64,000 nt of DNA from Brachypodius melanocephalos (Eukaryota; Chordata; Aves; Passeriformes; Pycnonotidae), in NCBI GenBank assembly GCA_013398615.1, contig VZSR01001685.1, forward strand, positions 50,176,293-50,240,292, given 5' to 3'. Positions 12,242-25,440 of the stretch are shown here, piece by piece (the stretch's first letter is position 1; every line of letters starts with the position of its first letter). The notes beneath the pieces were generated by a model that was not told where the DNA came from, did no database searches, and worked only from the letters and a program-made list of their open reading frames with translations. A program made the position numbers and the translations under genes.

Positions 12242-12648
12242 TGTCATGGTTTAACCCCAGTCAGCATCCAAGCCCCAGGCAGCAGCTTGCTCTCACCCCC
12301 AACAGTGGGTCAGGGAGAGAATCAGAAGAGTAAAAGCTGGAATACTCATGAGTGGAGATAAAGACAGCTTAATATAGAAAGCAAAAGTTGTGCCCAGAAG
12401 CAAAACAAAGCAAGGAATTAAGTCCTTGCTTCCCATGGGCTGGCAGGTGTTCAGCCATCCCCAGGAGANNNNNNNNNNNNNNNNNNNNNNNNNNNNNNNN
12501 NNNNNNNNNNNNNNNNNNNNNNNNNNNNNNNNNNNNNNNNNNNNNNNNNNNNNNNNNNNNNNNNNNNNTTATCAACACAAATCCAAAACACAGCCCCACA
12601 CCAGCCACTGAGGAGAAAATTAACTCCACCCCAGTCAAAACCAGCAGA
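12242..12648 (-). mobile_element. Solo retroviral LTR (ERV), split by assembly gap
   Basis: The left edge (TGTCATGGTTTAACCCCAG) and right edge (CCCAGTCAAAACCAGCAGA) are the two ends of a well-known class of avian endogenous-retrovirus LTR. Each end begins with TG when read inward. The minus strand is probably the sense strand, because it gives an ATTAAG/TTTATCTC region resembling the LTR polyadenylation zone. A 100-N gap removes the middle. No gag, pol or env sequence flanks it, so it looks like a solo LTR left by recombination. No clear target-site duplication is visible. ERVL versus ERVK assignment is uncertain. Confidence 0.8.
12469..12568. other. Assembly gap (100 N)
   Basis: Exactly 100 N, which is usually a placeholder for a gap of unknown length. 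It falls inside the LTR, and related LTRs suggest a few hundred bases are missing. Reading frames drawn across it are meaningless. Confidence 0.95.
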
Positions 12649-13447
12649 GGGTGAGAAAGTAGAAACAGCAAATTTATAGCAAGTGCTAATATTTTGCAGC
12701 AATTGTTCATTTTTTTTTACTTGCTATTGACCTCTGGTGATTTTTCTCTGCTTTGAGACTTTTGTGCCTAGCTCTAGGTGTTCATTTTATGGTTGTTTGT
12801 GGAACAAATGCTTTTTATTTGCTTGTTTACATACCAAATACCCTATTTTAAAGAGCAATATTTTGTTTTGCTTATATATAGAAGACATTTTCTCAGTGAA
12901 ATTTCCCTGAAAATCGATGGGTTTTATATGGAGGAAAAACACAGTTGCATGGTGCTTCAACCAAGATTGTGTGTTATGATACCATAAGAGAAAATAGAGA
13001 TTATAAAACTTTTAATAAAGTTATCATATTTTTCCTTTATAATGAAGAGTTCATATCTTTTCTTTCTTTGTTGCCATGGTATTCTTTTGTGATTTTATTT
13101 ATAAGTGCTTTATGTAGAATTCATGGTCTTTTCCTGAGATTAGATTTTTTTTTCAGTCTCTGTGTATTGCCAAAGTCTTCTCCTGTACACAAATTTCAAG
13201 TTCAGGCATCATTGAAAAAAACTCATATTGGAGAATTTCAGAACTATCTATAGTAAGTAGCAACTCAGATTTTAAAAGAAAAATTGCTGCCTTCAGCTGT
13301 TGCATGAAGCATAGGCTTTTTCAAACTCTCCCAAAAATCAGTGAAACATCTTATTGGATTCCTCAATGGAAAGTCACCAAAGCTGTCCATATAATATCCA
13401 GACATTTTCATGACTCACCAAAAAAGCCAAAGTTTTATGATGCAGGG

Positions 13448-13464
13448 AAAAAAAAAAAAAAAAA
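13448..13464 (+). repeat. A17 homopolymer
   Basis: An uninterrupted run of 17 A. The upstream sequence does not resemble a retrocopy or CR1, so I treat it as a simple homopolymer. Confidence 0.85.
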
Positions 13465-16400
13465 GTCCCACGTCTACACACAAAGAAGTAGATGACTTAA
13501 ATGCACTCTAAAAATACTCATTCCTAAAAGTTTGGAATAACACCAAAACAAAAGATATGAAATTAGTACCAAAGCACTGAGGAGCCTTGCCTGGAGCAGG
13601 GGTTCAAAAACCTCTGAAGAATGAAAGGCTGGATGCACACCTCCTGCATGATAAATCACTGCCATGACCACACTAGAAAGGAGACGCTGGCTGGGCTCCA
13701 GATGTTTCTCCTGTAAGATCTCAGCTGTGCTCAGAAGAAAAAACCTTTGAAAATCCTCCTTTAGGTCTCCCTGTGTAGCTAAAGACCTGAGCAGCATGTG
13801 AATATCCACAGGCAGGACTGGATGCCTTGGGGATTATACAAGAGCTGAACATGCTTCTGAATGAAGGTCAGCAGGTGTTCCAAGGCCACCAAGACTCCTG
13901 TGGTTTGTAGGGCTGGCATGGCTGAGGTGGACTGAGTGTGAAAGCCAGCAGTATGCAAAGGAGAGATGAGATTAACACTGATGCATGGAAAAATTGCTTC
14001 CCTGGAGGGACCCAAAGCAGTGGCTGGCTGAAACCAAGGAGAGGCTTCTGATTTAAGTTTGCAGTTGTGTCAGAGCATCAGAGGAGCTTGCCATTGCTCC
14101 TATAACTGCACAGACAGCTCCAAGGACCTGCTCTTCCTCAGCTACCAAGGGGCACAGTCTCAGGAACATACAGCACCTCATTCCTCAAGGTGTTCCATTC
14201 AGGGTTTTGCAGCTGATTATCTGAAAACTGGAAATTTGAAGTTGGTGACTGTTGTGACCAGCTGTGGCAAAGCCCCTAGGGTGTAAGTAAAGGGACAATC
14301 TGCACTCCTCCTCACAGGCAGGCACTGCTACCAGATGTCAGAGTTCAGCAGAGGTCACTGTAGTCTGCAGACAATCTGTCACCAAGATTCAAGGCCAGAT
14401 CCTCACACAGGCTTTTACAGGCTGTAGCCATCACAGTTTTTCTTGATTTGAGGGTGACTGTAGCAGTTTTGTGTGGTGATTGTAATGATCCCTTCTGTGG
14501 CCATGGACACTGTCTCCATGCTGACACCCACCAGCCCTCGAGCAGCACATGGAAGCTTCACTGCCTGTTTGTTCAGCCACAGCAAGGTTGGAATTGTGAG
14601 TCTCCTTTCCTTCCTGCACAGGCCCTGCTGCTAAATTTGTGATGTCTTTTTCTGGGATGCTGCGAGAACACTCTGCCTTTCTCTTTCTGTTTCTGTTATG
14701 TTTTGGTTGTTTTTTCATGTCCCAGAAATTTTACACAAGCAAGCCACATATATCAAAGATGCTCTCAGGTATTACGGTTCTCTGCTTAGCAAGGAAGGGA
14801 AACACAGCAGGTTCTGAGTGCTGCTTTCACATGTTCATAAGGGACATGGTACAAATCTTTTCTAGTCAGCTTAGCTGCTCCTGTGATCTTGTCTGATTGT
14901 TGTCATACCTCTTCCTTTTCTCCAGAGTATGTTACACTGATGCTACAATTCATCCTGTCTTCTTGTATGCTGAGAACATCATTTGTGGCAGGATCTTTGT
15001 CACTGTGTCTCTGCTGAGAAAGCCATTAATTTATCTACTTTTCTTTATTATTGTTATTCAACTTTTTTTGTTAAACAGATGCAATAATCGTACTGACAGT
15101 GCAGTGACAGGATTACACAAGTTTGATTAGTACATAATGAAAATTGCCTGTAATATAAGTACTTTGCAATTATGTAAAAAGCACAATGCCATCTGGGTCC
15201 TGCTCATATTTCTCTCTTTTTTTTTTTTCCCCCTAATAAATGACAACTAACAATAAAATTTTACTCTGTAGTAAAATGTGAATTACAGCAACAAGAAATT
15301 ATTAAAAACATTTTGTGTTTTCTTCTTGGCATTTTAAGACTTGGAAATCAGGCCAGCAAGTGTTTTGCCTGCTGAGCAGTCCTTACTCACAAAAGGAGCC
15401 ATTGACTTTAATAGCGTGACCTATCTGGTTAAAGATTATTTGCAAGAGCAGAATGTTTCCAGGTCTCATAGAGAATGGGGAGAGATTGATTCAGGCTCCT
15501 GCAGAGTAATCATTTCCTATCTTTCTTTCATTCACCTGACCCGTGAAAATATAGCAAATTGCAATGCTCCAGTCCACAGTGTATCCAACACTTCTATTAT
15601 TATTGTTATTTAGTGCATGTGTCCACCCAGGGTTTTTGGACAGTGCATTCCACAGTGGCCATAAGCTAGCAAGCAGGACCTGGCATCCTCTTGACTCTTT
15701 AATCTCACAGTAACGTGTCTCTGGAGCACTGAAACTGAATCCTTGGTTTCTCCCAGTAGACACTCAGAAATCAGTGAAAGCAACTGGCCTGTCAAAGACC
15801 CTTGTAAAGGCTGAGTAAATGACCTGATAAGAATCCCAGCATGAGCCAGTGAGGGAACTGGGATTACCAGACAGGGTTAACTGCGTCTCAAACTTTTGCT
15901 ACATCCCCTGCAAGAAAAAGAAGTTTATCCAACTCCTTGTTAAAACAGTGGTGGGTGAGAAGAGGAAGGTAATTATCCTTCTATAAATGTTGAAAATTAG
16001 ATAAGAACTTCTGGTACAAGGGTCTGCTGGATTTGGGCTTTTATCTCTGCAGAACAGTATTCCTTAGGCACCAAAATACATGGCTAGAAAAGTTCTTGCA
16101 AGATTCATGATTCCATGCATGTATAATGAATTCAAACAAGAATTATATAAACCTCCACGAACTACTTTCATCTATGTCTGAGAATTCCTCTGTGTTTTTG
16201 CAGTCAAAATGCTGTTTGAGATTACTTTAGCTGGATGTAAAGAATGGCCTGTTTACATAAAGAAAAATAGCACAGTGTTCCTCTACAGTTGCAGGGAGAG
16301 CTGTAAAGAATTTTCACTTCTGGTAAGCACTAGATAATGCATTTCTCTGAGCTGCTTGTGGCCCTTGGGAATAGAATTTCTTCATTTTCTCTTGGGAAGA

Positions 16401-19400
16401 TGGCACCAAGCATAGGGCAAAGGGATGATGAGAGGTAGTGGAAAAGGCAAACTCCACGCCTGAGGAAAGGAGTCAAGTGGGCAGGCTGGGCTGCTCTCTT
16501 CTCAGACTCTGAGAGTTCTGTCAGGTGAATGTGCTAAATGACAAAGAAGGGTTTAGGTCAGTGTACCTGAGAACAGTTTGTCTTTAAGTGAGACAGAAAG
16601 GAAATGATTGGAATAAGATACAGTCCCAAAGATTTGGCTTCAACACTCAATAGGTTTAAAAAAAATTTAAAAAATGAAGAATGGTAGTCACATGAGGTAA
16701 ACAGAAAATTAGATAAAATGTTAAATAGTTTATCAAGATTAGATAATGCCCAAATAATCATATATCTCCCTTTGATAGCAGAACTGATTACGCAGACAAA
16801 GGAAATGCAGTTGATGAAATCAGTCTGCATTAGCTAGGGCATTAGACATGGTGTCACATGGGAAGACACTAGTGAGGGAGACAAATGGAGAATCAGTGTA
16901 ACATCTGTAAAGTGGGGAGGGATTTAGCTAAAGGGTCTGATAGCTACTGCACTCAGCAGGGAGGTGTCACACTGAAGAGAAGCTATTAGGGAAGCTCTCC
17001 AGAGTTCCTCCAGACTTACCTTTAATATTTTAATTACTGAACACGGCATAAAATATCTATTGAAATTCTCCATTGAACTAAAGTTATGACAAGCACAGAT
17101 CAGGGCTGTGTGGATCCAGAGGAGCCGTGGTTTGTCTGAGTCCTGCCACACTAGAAATGGATGACACTCACTTGGACTGAACACAGGGTCGTGTGCTACT
17201 GATTAAGGACAAAAATTTGTACTATAAAGTGGGAATAAAGATGGAATCAGATAGACATCCTGGGAAGATGGGAATGTAAAATTTTTTTAGCTGTTCTACT
17301 CATCAGATCCTCTTGGAGAAATGTTCTCAGGGTAGAAATGAGAGGAGAAGGAGGAAGACATGCAGGTATTTCCTGCATAGGCTTTTGCAAATGACAGCAG
17401 AGTTGGAAGTCAAGGAATGGAACAAAGGTCATCTCCATCTTCTACTGCTGCTGTCAGCAGCTGCATCATGGCAGAGAAGAGAAATGAATTCTGTAAATAT
17501 GGGCAACAGACACCAGTAGAAAGCTCTTCCAGCCTTCAAGGTTCCCTATTGCCTGTACTGGGAGATGCTCTTTGCCATCATTTGCTCTCCACTGAGACTC
17601 CTCTACAGCACTCGCAGCTGCTGGTGCCCACCTTTGAGTTTGCTCCCTTAGTGAGAATCCCTGATTTGATGTCTCAGACCCTCACTGCCATCTGAAAAGC
17701 TATGAAAAGTTAAGGCAGAATATTTGTGTATTTTACAACTGCATCAAAATCGCTTTTGGGCTGCTTAAATGCCTTTTTGATGAAAACTTTTACTGAAAGA
17801 CACAAATCTTTCATTTAAATACTTGTGAGACAAGAGTTGTGTTTACGAAAAAAGTCAGTCACACAAAGTGATGTTAAAAGCAGCACTAGCTATTTCTAAA
17901 ACAAATTGCAAAAGTTACAAAAACTCCCTGTCTCTTGTTCAATTTCAGGGGACATTTTAATAAATTAAGATGTGTAACCTGTTTCTCTTAATTAATCTGA
18001 GCTGATTCAGTGAATTATGTAATTCTGGGACTATTTCCAGTCTGCAAATTGTTTAAGTCCATAGTAGTTCATGATAATTCTTGTGTATGAAATATATTAA
18101 TCCTCTGGAAAACAAAATACTAGCATTTGTTTAATGAAATCATTATCACTAAACACTTATCATCTGTTTAATGAAATTCAGAAATTCACAGATGGTTGTT
18201 CTCTTATACAGCAAATGCATGTTTAGCAGAAACAATGTTGAGAAGTAAACACAGTAATCAGTATTACAAATGTCCCTCTTCTGCAATAAAACTGAAATAG
18301 TTTTTTTGAAACACGGATATGGCCTATCAGCTCACAGTAAGATTACTTATCTCTTCAAAAGAGTCCTCTTTGAAATTAAAATAGGAAATAATCTGCTTTT
18401 TGTAACAACAGATTAAAACAAACCCAAAAATGCAAAATGCTATCCTGATCCAGAGGCTCACAACTCTCCAGACTTCTCAAATCCCCAGCCACAACATGCA
18501 TAATAAACTTTAGTGAGGCTGATAATTATACTGAGGAATTATCCAGGATTACAATGGCAATAATTGTTATCTCCTACCTAAAACTGGTGTAAGTTTAGTC
18601 AGCACTCATCACAAGCACATTTCTTTTGTTATGCAGAATATACAGCTTTGCGATTTTCTTTCTTCTATAGATTTGGCCTGCCTGTAGGCATTTACCCCTC
18701 ACTGCCCTATTTTGTTCTGCTCTGCTTTAGATGTTCTCAGTTATTTAACTGCTCCCATATGAAATTCTGGGTCTGCCTGAAGTCATGTCATGTTGAACTG
18801 AAGCTGAGATGTTAAAGTATGTGATTTAGCCATACAGCACAGCCTCACTCCTCTCCCACATCCACAGAGATTCTGGGGATAGAGCTTGACAAAGTGTCTA
18901 CAAAATCAAATTGCTTCTCAACATTTTGTCCTTGGATTTGTTCTTCCCGTATACAAGGACAGCAAGCAGGAGAATAACTAATACAGGAAAGGAAGCTGTA
19001 AGGGAGCATTTACTTATGGGGATTAACATGATACAGCACAGTGACTTTGCAATCTACACAGTAAATTACCAAATGTCCCATCACAGTAATTCCCATAACT
19101 TAAAGGAGTATATGTACAATTTCTTTTTCCCCTGCTTTACTTCTGTAAATAAATTCTGTGTTGCTGTCCCACTGAAAATCCTGTCTGTTTTCAGTTTGCT
19201 AACAATCTCAGCATGAAAACACATAGATCTCAAGCACAGCTTTATTCAAGAGAGAAGTGTCAGGTGAAAGCAACTCTCATTGAAAACTTGACAAGAGCTG
19301 GTTGTATTAGACAGAATTGCTTACAATGGGTGAAATTTTAATTCATTAAATATAGATTTCATTTTTTTCCACTTCACCACTTTGTGGAACTGCTAGAAGA

Positions 19401-20480
19401 TATGTCAGAGTAGTCTTCCAAACAAGCTACATGGGAATGATTTCATAAACACATTTCATATAACCAAGTTGGAAATTGGCTAGACTCCAGAGATAACAGC
19501 CTGGAATTGCTCCCACCTTTCAGAATCAGGTGGAAGAACAGGTTTCTAGTTTTCTATTGCCACTCTTTCATGGCTCAGATTAGTGGCTAAATCTGCTTCA
19601 GTTCAAGGCAAGGCTGATGGGATGAAAAAGGAAATCTGAGCAGAGAGGAGAGAGAGGAGATGTTCTCTAAAGGAGCCATCAGCCCTGGGGAAAATGGGGG
19701 ATATTATTAGTGCAGCCAAATTTTCTGTTGCTTTACTGTGGTGACTTTCTGTGTCTGTGAAAGTCTGCTGGAGGCAGCCTAACTCCAGCTGCAGGACTGC
19801 CAGAGAGCAGGTGAGAGATGTGAGAAGCCCTGGAGTCCAGACAAAACCCTGACACTGAATGGCTTTCCTCCTGCAGAGCTGCTGAGGGAAACAGGGGCAG
19901 GATCATGGACAACTTCTTCCACTCTACAGGGCAGACCCACTCTATGAAAAGAAAAGAATAAGTTGCTGAAACTGTCAGAAATACTATGATCAGTGGAAAA
20001 AAAATATGATCCCTTTGTATTTCCCTCCCTCATGACTTTCTTCAGGAGCAGTTCAAGCCAAGGCAGTATCAGGGATAGTTTCTCTAGCTGGTTAAGTGTA
20101 GCATAATTAAGGAAGCACAGACAATAGTGGCTGACACACTGGGATCCCTAATATTTAGGGATAATTTTCACAAGAGTGAAACTGGAGAACTTGGCTTTGC
20201 AAAAAAAATTCCCATGGAACCTCAAAGCCAAGGTAATTACTGTGCATTTCCTTTCCAACTGCTTCTCTGCCACTTTGTATTTCACAGGCTTGTATTATTG
20301 AAAGGAAAAAACTGAAGGGCATTTTCTTGTCTCTACCGCATGGTTAAATCTTTGAAAGCTTTCTATTCTCATCTAGCACAGATCCTTCTCTGACTTATCC
20401 CTGCCCACCCTCCAAGCAACAGGAAATCCAGATTATGTGTTAAAAACAAAAAGCATTCTGTGCATATGCACATTATATTT

Positions 20481-20510
20481 AAACACACACACCCCCCCCC
20501 GCTCCCCCCC
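20481..20510 (+). repeat. (CA)n plus C-rich tract
   Basis: A short CA run is followed by C9 and, after GCT, C7. The minus strand is G-rich. It could form unusual secondary structure, but it is short and has no gene context. Confidence 0.8.
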
Positions 20511-23500
20511 AAAACCAAACAACTCTTTTCTGATGTCTCCCTTTAAATTTTGTCTTATTTTTCCCCTCTGGGAAACCAGTCTATACTTTTCCCTGCTTCT
20601 TTACCTTTTCTGAAGGCCCTTAACTCTGTCCTCTTAGCATTGTCATGCATTTAATTTAGTTAAGCAAATTTAGTTTGTATCAGTTCGTTTGCTGTCTCTG
20701 CCAATGCTCTGAGCCTTCTGTGTTAGCACAGGGACTGCAGGAGCAGCACTGAGGTTTTAATCTGGATGTACTCAACAGAGGAATTTATAGCACTGGCAGA
20801 CCCTTGTGTTTGTGCTGGACGGTGAGACATCAATCATTTCCAGAGGCTTTTGCCAAGAAGGTGAATGGCCAGATGTCTTATTTTGGTAAGTTTATAATTC
20901 TTTCTAAACAGGGAAATAATCTTTCTCCAGCAGACATGAATCTCCTCCAGAAGCACCACCTCCAATTATGAAGCCCAACATAAAAGGGTTCATTGGCTTC
21001 CAAAATACCCACTGAGCTCAAGTGTCCCACATTCAGCAGACTGCAAATGCAAGATTTAGTTAATGAGCACGTTTATAGACTGACATTTACTGTTATTTTT
21101 TTTTCTTACTTTTACTTTTGATTTGAATCAACAGTCCAAGTGTTTGCTTTTAGAAATGTAGAGTAGATTTATATCAAAAATCCCAGTAACTTCAATTTCC
21201 AAAGCATCAGTTAGTTTCATTGTAACAGGAGACAGGAAACACTTCTTCTGTTCAATATATTTCAGTAAGTGTTGGACCCACTGAAGATTGTAAACATTCT
21301 CACAATCCCATAACCGCCCCAGGAAAGTAGCTTAGTCAATTGTGGCAATGCCACTGTCATAAATGTGATTGGATTTTTTTCCTCTTATTTGTTTTAAAAT
21401 AACATCAAGATAACGACACTCCCCCCCTCAAAATAAAATAGAAAATTTCAAACTTATTTTTCAAAGTAGTTTTCTCATAAATCAAAATCATAATATTGTA
21501 ATTCCAATATATTTTCGCTATGAGATTTTTTTAACGCCATTTCAAAGAACTCTTTCAACATCTTTTGCAACAACAATAAGTGGGAAAAAAAAAGAGAACC
21601 TCTTCCAATCACTTTATCCTACAACAAGATACACATTGAGCTTCCTCACTGCTCTTATTACAGCTGTCTGAATGAATGGAACAATTTGATTCAGACACAT
21701 GTTCCAGCAGAAGAAAAAGACAACTTCACTGTCCCGAAATCTTGTAATCTTAATACTGATTTATTCTCACATGCATTCACAAGTAGCTACCATTGTCCAC
21801 AAGCAAAGCAATTTGTTCAGCAGAGCTGAGCTGAGCCTTTAGGCTTGTTTGAATCTGCTCTCACAGACCCCTGAATTGCAAAGAGATGGAAACCCATCTG
21901 CTGTAACTGGGAGCAAGATGATGCAGCAAAAAGGGAAAAAGGTAAATATTTTTCCCCACTTTGTGGGTGAAGTGCTGACATCACATAAATGCCAGGAGAT
22001 AAAAATGGTAGTCAACGGGTGACAGAATAATATAAAAAGCAGTTCTGATGAAAAAATAGTCTCACATATGTGGCCTGGATTCAAGGGAAAAATAAGTGCT
22101 AATTTTTCTCATGTATTTTTCTCATGATATAAAAGTCATATAATAACACAGTATTGGCATCGTTTGGCAAGTGATTTGATCAAGGATGAGTGAGGCAATG
22201 AAGACTGGAACTCATTCCTTGAGCTGTTCTATAGATTACTGATAAATACAGGAGCAACACCAAAATCATAATGAAAGAGGAGGAGAAATGGTTAACTATT
22301 GTGCATTCCTGAGGTGGAGTTTAGGTGGGGAGAAAATAAAGTCCTTGAAGATTTTTGACAGTTTGTAGTGAACAACCAACCACTGGATGTAGAGATTCTA
22401 TATTCTCAGTCATGTCACAGTTACTGGCTCACACCATCTTTTATAACACTCAAGAATCCTATGTTAGAAAAATGATTTTGAGGATTTCTGCATCCTGTGT
22501 ACTCTACAGAACAGCTTGAAAGGAAGATGACTCATCGGCAACCAGTTGGCACCTTATTCTCCTGTTTGTTGAAATGCAGAGTTGAAAAGAGAAAACATAA
22601 GAAGTATAAGTTGGATGAGCTATAAAATTATTATAATCCTTTAATAACTGGAACTGCAAAACATCCGGAGTGTGAAGTTTGAACAAAGCATGTTTTTTGG
22701 ACAATTGCCATTCTCTTCATTGAGTAAAACCAAAAAGATGATTGAGGAAGACTCATTGGAATCTGGTGAAGCTTCTAGACACAGAGTTCCCAAATAATGG
22801 ATCTCTTTTCATGGATGCAAAAGCTATTAATAATTTGTCAGCCATTTTACACAGGAACAAAACCCTTCAAAATAATGTTGTGTGTTCAGGGCTTAGTCCA
22901 TCTGCTGGTACAGGCATGCCTGTTCTTACAAAGTCATATTTGCCATATATTTAATTATATCTCTGTCCACTCCAAGTGGCTCTACTTTTAGGTACCAATG
23001 GTGGATGGTATTTATGGATCACACTGAAATCTTCCTTTGCTTCTCTTCCAATTAGCAAATTGGACTGTGCCCTAACAACTGTGGAAGGACAATATTGTAC
23101 TGTTAAAAAAAAGAATTCTCTATGCTTATTTTTGAGCACCTTTTGTATAATTTTCCTTTTCACTTCCTCAAGAATATTGTAATTCAAATGAAATGAATCC
23201 TCCAAATGAAATCTAAGACATGATAGGGTTTGGTCTTATGTTCAACTGGCTTGATTTGATGAGTGTTTTACCAAGATTACTGTGATAGGAATTACATGGC
23301 CTTTATGTAGTGTAAAAGTCACGAGAAGGGAGGAATTGTGAAAAATAACAAAGAGCCTTTAACTGTAAGCTGAAAATAGAAACCACAGCACTTGACAATC
23401 TTTTGAGCAGAAGGGCTTTTTGAAAAAGAACAGTTTGTAAAGGGAGAAACAGAGGTCAAGCAGCAAAGTACAGGTCTGTGTTACAGGGAGAGCAGCTGAA

Positions 23501-24429
23501 AAGTGAAGGTACTGAACTGCAAAGCAAACAGCAAAGGAATTTACTGACTTTACAAATCATGCACCAGAAGCCCTGTAGAGAAGTTACACTATTTTCCTTT
23601 TCTCTTTGGTTTGTTTTTTGAGGAGATAAAGGAGCATATCCATTTCAGAGCAGTGTAGTATGGTGGTAGCCACATTCCACTATTCAAAAATATTTTTTAT
23701 ATGCCTCATTTATTTTCCTTATCATGATTCAGAAGGGTGCTTAAATATGCAATGAATCCTTTAGCAATCAACTGAATGACATGCTTAAATGTTGGCAACT
23801 ATTAAAATACCTAAGTGAAATGGGGCTTTAAATGAGATTTTGTATGTGACCGAGACAGGCCTTACAAAGATATGCAGAGATGACATGTAATCGTCACATC
23901 AATTTCTGAAATATTAATATACCTCTGTGGATTTCAAAGTAAGAGTGATTTATGCTGCTAAAGACTTGTCTCACTGTATATATCATATATAAAAACTGTG
24001 GGTTTGCGTTGTTAAATAAGTATCACATTTCAGATAATTGAAACACTATGTCAGACAGTATAAAAGCAAAACTCTTCAAAGAATATTCTATGACAAGGTC
24101 CAGAACAGAATGTTTGGACCAAGCTAAGTTAATTTTTAAATTATTAATAAGGAAATTTACACTTTCCCTTGATTTTTGAAGGGCTAGACACCATTCTTGT
24201 CACATGCTGTTGAAACTGAAATATGTCATAATAGAAAAATGCAATATTCCATCAAAGTATAAGAGAAACCAAATAAGGGTCAAGAAATAAAGTCAGTCAA
24301 AGCAACTGTCTACAATGCTGAATTTGTGTTGTTTTCTGCTTAGCATAGATCCATTATTAATTGGTCTTATTATTAAAATGTATAACTAATAATAACTTAA
24401 AATTATACAGAAACTTGGAATAACTTGCA

Positions 24430-24590
24430 CGGGTAAAGACCTTTGGATGTCTCCAGCTGAGCTTCCAGCCGTGTAAGTTATGGGGTCAGTCCAGATTGCT
24501 TTGGGATTTATCCAATTGTGTCTCAGAACCCTCCAAGGATGGAGATGGCACAGCCTTTCTGACGGGGCAGAAGCTCCAGATGGACCATCT
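24430..24590 (-). mobile_element. Diverged CR1 3' fragment
   Basis: CCCTCCAAGGATGGAGATGG followed by CACAGCCTTTCTG at about 24528-24560 matches the reverse complement of the CR1 segment near the ORF2 stop. The preceding ACCTTTGGATGTCTCCAG is compatible with the 3' UTR on the same strand. The copy is old and the ends are poorly defined; the terminal 8-bp repeats were not seen. Confidence 0.45.
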
Positions 24591-24878
24591 CAGTGGTCAA
24601 TGCCTTCCTTGCTGTCTTTATTGCACTGGACTGTGGAAAACTGGATGTGCACTGTCCTAAACTCTACACAGACAATTCTGGTATTTGACTTATAAAAGCT
24701 GAATATTGCTTTCTTTTCGCCATTGGCTGTTAAGGTACCATGGGGTAACTGGTTCCCCCAGGGCTGGTAGCAGGAAGCAGCATGGGCTGCCCTATGGGGT
24801 GGGTAGGGCAGGGCCTCACAAGCCACATCCTGCCCCACAGCCCCAGGTAAGAGCATCAGGTATCTCTGTGGGGCTGGA

Positions 24879-25118
24879 GATAGGGATGGGGATGGGGACA
24901 GGGACAGAGATAGGGATGGGGATGGGGATGGTCATGGGGACGGAGACAGGGACGGGGACGGGGAAGGGGACAGGAATGAGGATGGGGATGGGCATGGGGA
25001 CGGAGACGGGGACGGGGATGGGGATGGGGATGGGGATGGGGACAGGGACGGGGATGGAGGTGGGGGTGGGGATGGGGATGGGGATGGGGATGGGGATGGG
25101 GATGGGGATGGGGATGGA
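24879..25118 (+). repeat. GGGGAT/GGGGAC hexanucleotide satellite
   Basis: About 240 bp of tandem six-base units, mostly GGGGAT with GGGGAC, GGGACG and GGAGAC variants. The last 60 bp (about 25055-25115) is almost perfect GGGGAT. Because the unit is 6 nt, several frames stay open through it, giving Gly-Met repeats on the plus strand and Pro-Ile/Pro-Ser repeats on the minus strand. Those frames are not genes. G4 runs every six bases on one strand make it a strong candidate for G-quadruplex formation and for length polymorphism. Confidence 0.95.
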
Positions 25119-25440
25119 CAAGGCCAGGCCAGACCAGGCCAGGTCATTCACCTGTGGCTCAGGGACGGAGCCTGTCTCAGCGGCAGCCACAGCCAAGCAA
25201 TGCAGGGCTGCAATCCAGCACAGCCACAGCTGGGACAGGCACTGAGGACCAGAGCTGGGAACAGCAACTCCCCTGGGCCAAAAGTCAGCCCAAGACAAGG
25301 TCTGCCCATGGTGCTCCCAGCAGGTTCTCCCCACAGTCACCCAAGGGAAGGGGCTACGAAGGGAAAGGGCCACTTTTGGCTTCACTGGTGCTGAACTGGT
25401 CCCCAGCCCTGGCACTTAAAGACTGATAGGTTGGGTTTTG
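25119..25440. other. GC-rich unique block beside the satellite
   Basis: After the hexamer array comes AAGGCCAGGCCAGACCAGGCC, a short degenerate GGCCA repeat, and then about 300 bp of GC-rich, CA/CAG-rich unique sequence. No known repeat or coding domain is recognised. Together with the GC-rich part upstream (about 24700-24878) it forms a roughly 700-bp GC peak in an AT-rich region. Confidence 0.45.

Larger units (their letters stand above)
12649..24429. other. Intergenic, no gene recognised
   Basis: Nearly 12 kb of mostly unique DNA. It contains an A-run at 13448-13464, a somewhat GC-richer stretch at about 13560-14640 without a recognisable gene, a C-rich tract at 20481-20510, and scattered short T or A runs. 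No CR1 end, tRNA, splice-flanked coding exon or promoter was convincing. The area from about 17900 to 18610 is AT-rich with many TAAT words and could hold conserved noncoding sequence. Confidence 0.5.

Noticed and set aside
13304..13495. Possible retrocopy ending in the A17 run
   Set aside because: The upstream frame resembles no known protein, no polyadenylation signal sits at the right distance, and no target-site duplication was seen.
14458..14640. Possible LTR start (TGTAGCAGTTTTGTGTGG)
   Set aside because: No matching CA end, polyadenylation zone or primer-binding site was found, and I could not place the sequence in a family with any confidence.
24816..25415. 199-codon minus-strand and 179-codon plus-strand open frames
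   Set aside because: Both are produced by the six-base GGGGAT array, which keeps frames open and yields Met-Gly or Pro-Ile/Pro-Ser repeats. There is no domain and no start or splice context.
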